NCBI RefSeq assembly: GCF_038502225.1 | Contig: NC_091372.1 | Coordinates: 8,882,024 to 8,946,023, forward strand | DNA length: 64,000 nt | Source: Cherax quadricarinatus | Taxonomy: Eukaryota; Arthropoda; Malacostraca; Decapoda; Parastacidae | Direction of reading: 5' to 3' | Shown here: positions 22,576 through 32,340 of the stretch, in pieces | How positions within the stretch are numbered: the stretch's first letter is position 1 | Layout of the letters: the number at the start of each line of letters is the position of its first letter | Translations under genes and position numbers: made by a program | Notes under the pieces: model-generated | Databases searched by the model: none | What the model saw: only the letters and a program-made list of their open reading frames with translations | Told to the model about the DNA's origin: nothing

Positions 22576-25009
22576 TGATAGGGAGTGCAGTAAACTTCTA
22601 TGGGACGAAATTCGTAAGGCATCTACATACGAAAATGTTGTGCTAATGGGAGATTTCAACTATAGACAGATTGACTGGAGCAATTTGACAGGAAATTTAG
22701 AGTCAGGTGACTTTCTTGATACGATCCAGGATTGTTTTTTAAAACAGTTTGTGACAGAGCCAACTAGGGGAAATAACCTCCTTGATTTGGTTCTTGCCAG
22801 TAGGGAAACACTAATTAATAATCTTGAGGTTAATGATGAGCTTGGGGAAAGTGATCACAAATCACTCAGTTTTAATATATCATGGAATTCCCCTAATAAT
22901 GGCAATCAAGTCTCCGTCCCTGACTTTCGCTTGGCTGATTTCATAGGACTGAAAAATTACTTAGGTGGGCTGAACTGGAATGACCTGACTAAGGGTCAGG
23001 TAGGTGGTGATGGTTGCCGATATGATGCTTTCCAGGGCATAGTTCTAGCTGCTCAGTCAAATTATGTTCCAAATAGGGAAATCAGATCAAACAAAAATGA
23101 TCCTAAATGGATGAACAATAGATTAAAATATCTGATTGGTCAAAAGAGAGGCATATATAGGCAAATCAAAAGAGGAGAGGGGCAATTGAGAAATCGATAT
23201 ATTCAGTTAAAGAGAGAAATAAAAAAGGGAATTAGAAAAGCAAAAAGAGATTATGAGGTTAAAGTTGCAAGAGAATCGAAGACTAACCCAAAAGGATTCT
23301 TTCAGGTATACAGAAGTAAGATCAGGGACAAGATAGGCCCACTCAAAAGTTCCTCGGGTCAGCTCACTGACAGTGATAAGGAAATGTGTAGAATTTTTAA
23401 CACATACTTCCTCTCAGTTTTTACACAGGAGGATACCAGCGATATTCCAGTAATGATAAATTATGTAGAACAGGACGATAATAAACTGTGCACGATTAGG
23501 GTCACAAGTGACATGGTCCTTAGACAAATAGATAAATTAAAACCTAACAAATCCCCAGGCCCTGATGAACTGTATGCAAGGGTTCTAAAGGAATGTAAAG
23601 AGGAGCTTAGCACACCTTTGGCTAATCTTTTCAACATATCACTACAAACTGGCATGGTGCCAGATAAGTGGAAAATGGCAAATGTGATACCTATTTTCAA
23701 AACAGGTGACAGGTCCTTAGCTTCGAACTATAGACCAATAAGCCTAACCTCCATAGTGGGAAAATTTATGGAATCAATAATTGCCGAGGCAATTCGTAGC
23801 CACCTTGATAAGCATAAATTAATCAACGAATCTCAGCATGGTTTTACAAAGGGGCGTTCCTGCCTTACGAATTTATTAAATTTTTTCACTAAGGTATTTG
23901 AGGAGGTAGATCATGGTAATGAATATGATATTGTGTATATGGACTTCAGTAAGGCTTTTGACAGGGTCCCACATCAGAGACTATTGAGGAAAATTAAAGC
24001 ACATGGAATAGGAGGAGAAATTTTTTCCTGGATAGAGGCATGGTTGACAAATAGGCAGCAGAGAGTTTGCATAAATGGGGAGAAATCAGAGTGGGGAAGC
24101 GTCACGAGCGGTGTTCCACAGGGGTCAGTGTTGGGCCCCCTGCTGTTCACAATCTACATAAACGACATAGATGAGGGCATAAAGAGCGACATCGGCAAGT
24201 TTGCCGATGACACCAAAATAGGCCGTCGAATTCATTCTGACGAGGACATTCGAGCACTCCAGGAAGATTTGAATAGACTGATGCAGTGGTCGGAGAAGTG
24301 GCAGATGCAGTTTAATATAGACAAATGCAAAGTTCTAAATGTTGGACAGGACAATAACCATGCCACATATAAACTAAATAATGTAGATCTTAATATTACG
24401 GATTGCGAAAAAGATTTAGGAGTTCTGGTTAGCAGTAATCTGAAACCAAGACAACAGTGCATAAGTGTTCGCAATAAAGCTAATAGAATCCTTGGCTTCA
24501 TATCAAGAAGCATAAATAATAGGAGTCCTCAGGTTGTTCTTCAACTCTATACATCCTTGGTTAGGCCTCATTTAGATTATGCTGCACAGTTTTGGTCACC
24601 GTATTACAGAATGGATATAAATTCTCTGGAAAATGTACAAAGGAGGATGACAAAGTTGATCCCATGTATCAGAAACCTTCCCTATGAGGATAGACTGAGG
24701 GCCCTGAAACTGCACTCTCTAGAAAGACGTAGAATTAGGGGGGATATGATTGAGGTGTATAAATGGAAGACAGGAATAAATAAAGGGGATGTAAATAGTG
24801 TGCTGAAAATATCTAGCCTAGACAGGACTCGCAGCAGTGGTTTTAAGTTGGAAAAATTCAGATTCAGGAAGGATATAGGAAAGTACTGGTTTGGTAATAG
24901 AGTTGTGGATGAGTGGAACAAACTCCCAAGTACCGTTATAGAGGCCAGAACGTTGTGTAGCTTTAAAAATAGGTTGGATAAATACATGAGTAGATGTGGG
25001 TGGGTGTGA
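22575..25009 (+). CDS. LINE-B ORF2: endonuclease C-terminus and reverse transcriptase
   Basis: The open frame runs without a stop from 22,511, but family similarity begins at about 22,575, just after the frameshift. Near its start it holds the rest of the APE endonuclease, with MGDFN (Asp/Asn pair) and the ESDHKSL box (active-site Asp-His). It then holds a full reverse transcriptase: KPNKSPGPDEL, PIFKTGDRSLASNYRPISL, QHGFTKGRSC, MDFSKAFDRVPH, TSGVPQGSVLGPLLF and the catalytic KFADDTKIG (about 24,192-24,218). The C-terminal SLERRRIRGDMIEVYKW region is typical of CR1-like LINEs. The protein would nick DNA and copy its own RNA into the target. Every catalytic motif I know to look for is present; the single upstream frameshift is the main defect. 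The Met at 22,511 precedes the shift and is not a credible natural start. Confidence 0.85.
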
Positions 25010-25186
25010 GTTAGACCTGATAGCTTGTGCTACCAGGTCGGTTGCCGTGTTCCTCCCTTAAGTCAATGTGACCTGACCTGACTAGGTTGGGTGCATTGGC
25101 TTAAGCCGGTAGGAGACTTGGACCTGCCTCGCATGGGCCAGTAGGCCTTCTGCAGTGTTCCTTCGTTCTTATGTTCTTATGTTCTT

Positions 25187-25526
25187 TATCAACGAGCACG
25201 CAGAATTTACCTCTGTCGTCGTCTTCGCTCCGCTGCTCTCTCTTTACCTTCCCTTCTCGCTGATGGACCCACCTTTCATCCGGACTCTCTCATTGACTTT
25301 TTGACAACAACTGACTTACTTCACAAATTCTGATACCTTCAGCCCTTTCTACTTCAATCTCTTGCTACCCTCTACCCCCGTACTATCCCCGGCCCCGCTG
25401 TTTTCTGTAACCTGCTGGTCATCCCTCCTCCCTTCTGCCATCCAATACCCTTACTTCCTTCCCTACCCTGCAGCGCTGTATAGCCCTTGTGGCTTAGCGC
25501 TTCTTTTTGATTATAATAATAATAAT
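25187..25526 (+). repeat. Dispersed repeat ending in (ATA)n
   Basis: A pyrimidine-rich segment ends in GCGCTGTATAGCCCTTGTGG-CTTAGCGCTTCTTTTTGATT followed by ATAATAATAAT. I remember this tail from many decapod sequences, where it ends a short retroposon. The next LINE-B copy starts immediately after the AT-rich tail. Confidence 0.55.
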
Positions 25527-26396
25527 GGGGAGAAATCAGAATGGGGGCACGCCACAAGCGGTGTTCCTCAGGGGTCAGTGTTGGGCCCGTTGTTGTTCAC
25601 AATTTACATAAACGACGTAGATGAGGGAATAAATAGCGACATAAGCAAGTTTGCTGATGCCACCAAAATAGGCCGTCCAATTCATTCTAATGAGGACACT
25701 AGAGCACTCCAGGATGATTTGAATAGACTGACGCAATGGTCCGAGAAGTGGCAGATGCAGTTTAATATTGACAAATGCAAAGTTCTCAATGTTGAAGTTA
25801 AATAACCATGCCACATATAAACTAAATAATGTAGATCTTAATACTACTGATTGCGAAAAGGATTTAGGAGTTCTGGTTAGCAGTAATTTAAAACCAAGAC
25901 AACAGTGCATTAGTGTTTGCAATAAAGATAACAGAATTCTTGGCTTCATATCTAGAAGTATAAATAATAGAAGTCCTCAGGTTGTTCTTCAACTCTATAT
26001 ATCCTTGGTTAGGCTTCATTTAGACTATGCTGCACAATTCTGGTCACCGTATTACAGAATGGATATAAATGCTCTGGAAGACGTACAGAGGAGGATGACA
26101 AAGATGATCCCATGTATCAGAAATCTTCCCTATGAGGATAGACTGAGGTCCCTGAATCTGCACTCTCTAGAAAGGCGTAGAATTAGGGGGGATATGATCG
26201 AGGTGTATAAATGGAAAACAGGAATGGTTTCAAGTTGGAAAAATTCAGATTCAGAAAGGATATAGGAAAGCACTGGTTTGGTAATAGAGTTGTGGATGAG
26301 TGGAACAAACTCCTGAGTACAGTTATTCAGGCTAAAACTTTGTGTAGTTTTAAAAATAGGTTAGATAAATACATGAGTGGGTGTGGGTGGGTGTGA
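25527..26396 (+). pseudogene. LINE-B reverse transcriptase relic with lost catalytic Asp
   Basis: Piece one (to 25,805) carries TSGVPQGSVLGPLLF and then KFADATKIG. The second Asp of the FADD box is Ala (codon GCC at about 25,658 instead of GAC), which removes a metal ligand essential for polymerisation. Piece two (about 25,800-26,225) carries the thumb and SLERRRIRGDMIEVYKWKTG. Piece three (about 26,225-26,396) carries the C-terminus NRVVDEWNKL. The copy cannot be active. Confidence 0.85.
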
Positions 26397-26573
26397 GTTG
26401 GACCTGACTAGCTTGTGCTGCTGGGTCTGGTGCAGTGCTCTATCCTTGAGTGGATGTGACCAGACTGGGTGGGTCATTGGGCTAATCCGGGGAGGGGAGA
26501 CATGGACCTGCTCCGCATGGGTCAGTAGGCCTGTTGCAGTGTTCCTTCTTTCTTATGTTCTTATGTTCTTATG
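25527..26573 (+). mobile_element. LINE family B, 5'-truncated damaged copy
   Basis: It begins inside the reverse transcriptase at GEKSEWG and ends with the family tail TTCTTATGTTCTTATGTTCTTATG. Two internal deletions relative to the copy at 22.1-25.2 kb fall near 25,795 (after KVLNV) and near 26,225 (about 60 bases after WKTG). They break the frame into three pieces. Confidence 0.85.
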
Positions 26574-28165
26574 GACGAGTCTCCAGAGGGTTGACTTCGT
26601 ACTCAACTACACCAGAGAGACAAGAGGGTGCGATTGCATTTATTTAAAGACTACTGATGCCATTCTCTCTTCGCTGACGGCAATGTGGAAATTATTTAAT
26701 TTCCGAAGCTATAGTGCCTAATAAGTGTTTAATGTGTTGATTTGGGTCAAAATGTATTTGTATTTTGAATGAAACCAACTGAGTTCCCGCTGCGCCTGCG
26801 CAGATGTGCCATCTGCTGGGGTATAGGTCGAGCTGGGGCACGAGGAGGCGGGAGTGTTTTGAATGTAGTGAGGAGGCTGGGAAAGCATGGAACCAGGAAA
26901 TTGGCGTTCACGGCGGCCTAAGGATTAATATAAGCCTCATTTCATAATAAGAAGTGTCATAACTGTCCCTGGTGGAGAATGAGGGAACGTGATTTACGGG
27001 ACCACCGTAATAGTGGTAAAATGAGTGAATAAGGGTAGGACCGGTGGTGACTGGCGCGTCACCATGGACTGTGTCCCGGGGAAAATTACCCTTGGTTTAA
27101 TCATCACTCATCGGTCTCAGATCTTAATGGAGTGATCTCTAATGTGTATAATAATTATGAGACATTAAATCGTCTTGTGAATTGTAATGTAATTAATGAT
27201 ACTAACACTAAGTTAAGAGAATGCGTGAAGTGAAATAAGTCGCCTTGCTCCGAGTGAACATGCTAGACCACGTTGTTCCCGTCCCGCGGAAAGTGAAGTT
27301 TATTGAGTCACGACTTCTAAACCGGACAAACCAACGGATAACTCGTCCTGCTGGAATAAGAACCGTGTCGGTGTAGCAGGACATCGAAATGTGATGGTGA
27401 ATGGAGGAAATAAGGAGCATCAATCACCCACAGATAAGTAACCTTTCTAGTTATAACAGACTGATACTGGCCAGTTAGGTATGTTGTAATTGGATAGGTT
27501 ATGGGTGATCCAGCCACATCAAGTGACCACCAGAGAATATCTGGTAAGTGGTGGGATTATGTACAAGTGTTTTTCCTTGATGGATATATCCATGTGTAAC
27601 CTACCCCCCCCCCCTTATTCCGTTAAACTAATATAATCTATACAGTCCACAATTAATTAGTAGCGCCGTACTTGAGGGTGCTACCCAATTTATACTGGTC
27701 TCGGATAGATATGGATAAGATTGTGAGGGTCGAGGGGACCACCTGCAGTGACCAGAGGTGGTTAAGGTTTCTCACATGTCTACACGGGTGACGACGGTAA
27801 ACAATATAGTTGTTGTCTCCCAAGGAGATTACTCGTATGCATGCAATGTTGAGGTATGCACAAGTAATCACCCCTATAAAATTTTCCATAGGCAACAGAT
27901 TTATTACACAACCTTTGATTACGCTTCCTTTAGCACTCACCGCCCTTACTAACTCTACCTATCATATTCTCACTGGTCTTTGATCAAACATATCAACTGG
28001 CACGTCAATTCCCCCGTCTTCTAATACGTTATTTCCCCTTCCCCATAATCTACCTTGTCGATAATTACCGTATTTACTTTGCTTTCGTAAGGTGAAGTCC
28101 AGGATCTTTCCTTAATTCATGGCATAACTTAAATCTTTGAAGACATTTGTGTTGTAGAGGTCTTG
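26574..28165. other. No gene or named repeat seen
   Basis: About 1.6 kb of complex sequence contains a poly-C run at 27,605-27,614 and a GCGCCTGCGCAGATGTGCCA segment near 26,801. I checked both strands for domain-bearing frames, tRNA boxes and inverted termini, and found nothing convincing. It could hold UTR, promoter or regulatory sequence that cannot be recognised without expression data. Confidence 0.4.
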
Positions 28166-28169
28166 AGCT

Positions 28170-29195
28170 GTGCCAACACGTCTACACTGGAAGAGTTCTA
28201 AAATTACTGGTAGATAGTTTACACTGGAAGGGGAGTACTAAGATCACTGGTACATAGCTTACACTGGATGAGTACTAAGATCACTGGTGCTTAGTTTACA
28301 CTGGAAGGTGAGTACTACTAAGATCACTCGTGCTTAGTTTACACTGGAAGGTGAGTACTACTAAGATCATTGGGGCTTAGTTTACACTGGAAGGTGAGTA
28401 CTACTAAGATCACTCGTGCTTAGTTTACACTGGAAGGTGAGTACTATTAAGATCACTGGTGCTTAGTTTACACTGGAAGGTGAGTACTACTAAGATCACT
28501 GGTGCTTAGTTTACACTGGAAGGTGAGTACTACTAAGATCACTCGTGCTTAGTTTACACTGGAAGGTGAGTACTACTAAGATCACTCGTGTTTAGTTTAC
28601 ACTGGAAGGTGAGTACTACTAAGATCACTCGTGTTTAGTTTACACGAAGGTGAGTACTACTAAGATCACTGGTGTTTAGTTTACACTGGAAGGTGAGTAC
28701 TACTAAGATCACTCGTGCTTAGTTTACACTGGAAGGTGAGTACTACTAAGATCACTGGTGTTTAGTTTACACTGGAAGGTGAGTACTACTAAGATCACTC
28801 GTGCTTAGTTTACACTGGAAGGTGAGTACTACTAAGATCACTGGGGCTTAGTTTACACTGGAAGGTGAGTACTACTAAGATCACTCGTGCTTAGTTTACA
28901 CTGGAAGGTGAGTACTACTAAGATCACTCGTGTTTAGTTTACACTGGAAGGTGAGTACTACTAAGATCACTGGTGTTTAGTTTACACTGGAAGGTGAGTA
29001 CTACTAAGATCACTGGGGCTTAGTTTACACTGGAAGGTGAGTACTACTAAGATCACTCGTGTTTAGTTTACACTGGAAGGTGAGTACTACTAAGATCACT
29101 GGGGCTTAGTTTACACTGGAAGGTGAGTACTACTAAGATCACTCGTGTTTAGTTTACACTGGAAGGTGAGTACTACTAAGATCACTGGTGTTTAG
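28170..29195 (+). repeat. 43-bp satellite with a splice-donor-like core
   Basis: The unit GGTGAGTACTACTAAGATCA plus CT(C/G)(G/T)TG(C/T)TTAGTTTACACTGGAA is repeated about 23 times. The first three units (28,150-28,300) are shorter and more divergent. Each full unit has AAGGTGAGTA, which matches the consensus 5' splice site. Confidence 0.95.
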
Positions 29196-29575
<380 letters not shown>

Positions 29576-29805
29576 AACATATATATACGGATTCGTTGGA
29601 CAATAAAACAGACTGTAAACGGATGGGGTTGTAGGCGCCCTTATCAAACACAAACAATAAATATAAATCAGGAACGTACACGGTAAGCTGTCCAATTAGT
29701 TAGAAATAGAAATACAAATAGCTAGAGCTTCATTTAAGGAGGTTATTAATAGAATATTCAAGAGGTTGCTAGTAGAATTACAGTAAATCAACCACTCAAA
29801 TCATT

Positions 29806-30369
29806 ATGAAGCTCTGTATAGTCTGCAGTCAATCAAACAAACAGGCTTCCACATGGATAAATTGTCATTTTTGTGGAAATTGGTGTCACGCCCCTTGTGC
29901 AGATATCCAAGAACTAGCTACAAGCAGTATTAAAACAGGGAAGTGTTTTTGGGTATGCCCAAATGAGGAAAATCTGTGGACTAAAATCACAAGGGTATTA
30001 AAAGAGGATAACATCAAAGCTGCTTTCATAGACAACCTGGAAGCTTTCTACAACAGATGGGAACATAAAAAGTCTGGGCTGAATGGTACTGCCCTTGATA
30101 CTGGCCATGTAGTCAGAAACTGTAAGGCTGGAGGTGATGTCCTGGTAGTCAGTAAATGTGGGGCTGATAGTGCTGTCCTGGGAGACAGTAATGGTGAAGC
30201 TGGAGGTGCTGTCCTGGGAGACAGTAATGGTGAAGCTGGAGGTGCTGTCCTGGGAGACAGTAATGGTGAAGCTGGAGATTTTGTCCAGGTAGTCGGGAAT
30301 TATACGCAGGAAGGAATACATGTAAATGACCTCATAGGGGCCAGGAGCCGTAGTGGGAAACAAGTGTAG
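29806..30369 (+). pseudogene. LINE-A ORF1, N-terminal part with PHD-like finger
   Basis: The Met at 29,806 is the first in frame after the 5' UTR and leads directly into CIVCSQSNKQ, CHFCGNWCHAPC and KCFWVC. The Cys/His spacing (C-x2-C, C-x2-C-x4-H-x2-C, C-x3-C) resembles a PHD finger. A 36-bp in-frame duplication follows at about 30,190-30,270 (GEAGGAVLGDSN three times). In CR1-type LINEs ORF1 packages the RNA; the role here is inferred. A small indel near 30,364 shifts the frame and produces the stop at 30,367. Confidence 0.7.
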
Positions 30370-30771
30370 TCAAAAATAAGATAAAACCAATATTGCAAAC
30401 TAGAAATACCACAGGAAATAGCAAAAAAGAGGACTCCACTAGCTATAGTGAGGATATATTACCAAAAACAACTGGTGGGAGCTCCATTGTTGGTGCTAGG
30501 GAGGATAGGAATAAGACAGGGAAACATGCACCAACAGGGAATACAGTCACAGAAACCCAAGGCAAACGGAAACCAAGCCTGTGCACATACTATGCACTTG
30601 GTATCTGCAGACATGGGAAATCTGGAAAAACAGACGGGACGTGCAACTATGACCACCCTAGAAAATGCCATGCCCATATGACAACAGGAAAATGCAAACT
30701 CCCTTCCTGTAAGCTTTTTCACCCTGAAATGTGTACCTCTTCAGTACAGGAAAGACTGTGCTATAACTTAA
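30367..30771 (+). pseudogene. LINE-A ORF1, CCCH zinc-finger part
   Basis: After the frameshift the same ORF1 continues. A Ser/Thr/Lys-rich linker leads to a Cys/His cluster: CTYYALGICRHG, GTCNYDHPRKCH, KCKLPSCKLFHPEMC. The repeated C-x(5-8)-C-x(3-5)-C-x3-H spacing is that of CCCH RNA-binding fingers. The frame is interrupted at the TTAA target of the MITE (30,768-30,771), and the next Cys/His residues resume after 31,850. An RNA-binding ORF1 is inferred. Confidence 0.65.
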
Positions 30772-31845
30772 CCCTTTGAGGGTCGACAGGCCCTCTCCGA
30801 AACTCGTTCTCAGGGTCGGCCAAATTTAAAAAAAAAAAAAAAATTATTTTCTCTTATGAAAAGATAGAGAATCTTTTCCCGATCATAAAGACACCAAAAG
30901 TTTGAAATTTGATAGAAAACTTACGGAATTATGCTCTCGCAAAGTTAGCGGTCTCGGCGATGTTTACGCATCGGCGATTTTGCCCACTTTGAGCCCCATT
31001 TTCGGCCAATTTCACTGTACTAGTCGACAAAAAACATGAATATTTCGCTAGAACTCCATTTTTTCTATCGAATGGGTGCAAGAAACCACTCATTTATGAA
31101 ATCCAACTATCCAGTACAGTGGTCAGAATTTAGCAATTTTGCCAATTTCACACAAATTTCAAAAGATGCCAATTTCCGAATAGGGTCCAGAATAAACAAG
31201 AAAGACATTCCTGGCACTAAAATGACATTTCCTTTAGTCATTAGTCATGTCTCAAGGCCCCTCTTATATTCTTTTGCTTTCCACTTTGAATTTTTATTTT
31301 CACAAAAAATATAAGATTTACTGTTATGCAGACTACTGCATTAGTGTAAAAAATGGTATAAATATTATTGGTGCACTTGTGAAAGAATATTAGACTCACC
31401 AGTTGACGTGTATTGCACGCTTGGCACGATTTGTTTACTTTTGAAGTTTGGTAAAAATCGAACATTTCTGCTACTTTGAGCTCAATTTCAAGGCACCTTT
31501 CTTTGTAAAACCAGTCAAAATCATCTCAATTTCTGTAATACGTCTTCCATTCTATAAAATGAGACCAAGAAAACTAGAATACAACAATAAATACCATACG
31601 AAAATACACTGCAAAGTCGCTGATTTATTAAAAAAAAATGGTCAAAGTTTTTTTTTTCTCATTATGCACTGCGTGCTGCAGGATTTTTTTTAGACTGTGC
31701 ACACTGACCACATAGACCCATTCTTTCATATGAAGGCCTACCAGCTTTCTCCCACTAGATTTGAGGCCGCTAGAATTTATGAGTACTAGTACGTCAAAAA
31801 CCCCTACGCGTAAGACGTACTAGTACGACGAAAACCCTCAAAGGG
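30772..31845. mobile_element. PiggyBac-like MITE
   Basis: The termini are inverted: CCCTTTGAGGGT at the left and ACCCTCAAAGGG at the right. TTAA flanks both sides (30,768-30,771 and 31,846-31,849). TTAA duplications with CC-starting inverted ends are diagnostic of piggyBac-type transposons. The 1,074-bp interior has no transposase frame, so it would have depended on an autonomous relative. The insertion splits LINE-A ORF1, which dates it after that LINE copy. Confidence 0.85.
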
Positions 31846-31849
31846 TTAA

Positions 31850-32340
31850 ATTGCCAGGCACACCATCTAAAGGGTACAAAAAGATACAAAACATCCAGGC
31901 CATGGGAAAACCTGGTTAGCCACAGCCACTCAAGAGGGAGAGGTTTTTTAGTGCCAGGAAGGGAAAAAAAACTGGCAGGAAATGGCAGAAATCGTACACC
32001 AAATCCAGTTATTCCTGGAGTGGAACCACAGTCGATGGCCTCCACTCCAAACCAACAGATACAGATACTAATGCCGGAAAAAAAATCCCCCCCCCCAGTA
32101 CCAACAATACCACCAGTCCGATAACATTCTTCTTTGCAAATATACAGGGTCTAAAGCCAGCAACAAACAACAAAATACCTTTCATCCGTGGACTGCTTGC
32201 AGAGGCAAAGGCAATGTTCGCGGCTTTCACTGAGACCCACATAAAGGATCACTTGGACAACGAAATATGGATCCCAGGTTACAACCTATACAGATGTGAC
32301 AGAGTGAACAGGCAAATGGGGGGGGGAGGGGGGTTGGCCT
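31850..32340 (+). pseudogene. LINE-A end of ORF1 and endonuclease N-terminus
   Basis: The segment resumes the ORF1 frame with a last Cys/His cluster. From about 32,100 it reads the endonuclease start, FFFANIQGLKP, FAAFTETHI (metal-binding Glu) and GYNLYRCDR. At the G-run 32,317-32,335 (AAATGGGGGGGGGAGGGGGG) the frame slips. The next residues, GLYIAQSL, are found in the frame that leads into the 32,372 open frame. The G-run may be a true mutation or a sequencing length error. Confidence 0.7.

Larger units (their letters stand above)
22110..25186 (+). mobile_element. LINE family B (CR1-like), nearly complete ORF2
   Basis: This carries endonuclease and reverse transcriptase but no recognisable ORF1 upstream, so it is probably 5'-truncated. 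The 3' UTR (25,010-25,186) ends with the short repeat TTCTTATGTTCTTATGTTCTT. Terminal short repeats are typical of CR1/L2-type LINEs, where the enzyme recognises the RNA end. The same tail ends the copy at 26,573 and, inverted, a fragment at 47,966. Confidence 0.85.

Noticed and set aside
28170..29195. Possible CRISPR-like array
   Set aside because: The whole 43-bp period is repeated without unique spacers, and the surrounding sequence is eukaryotic.
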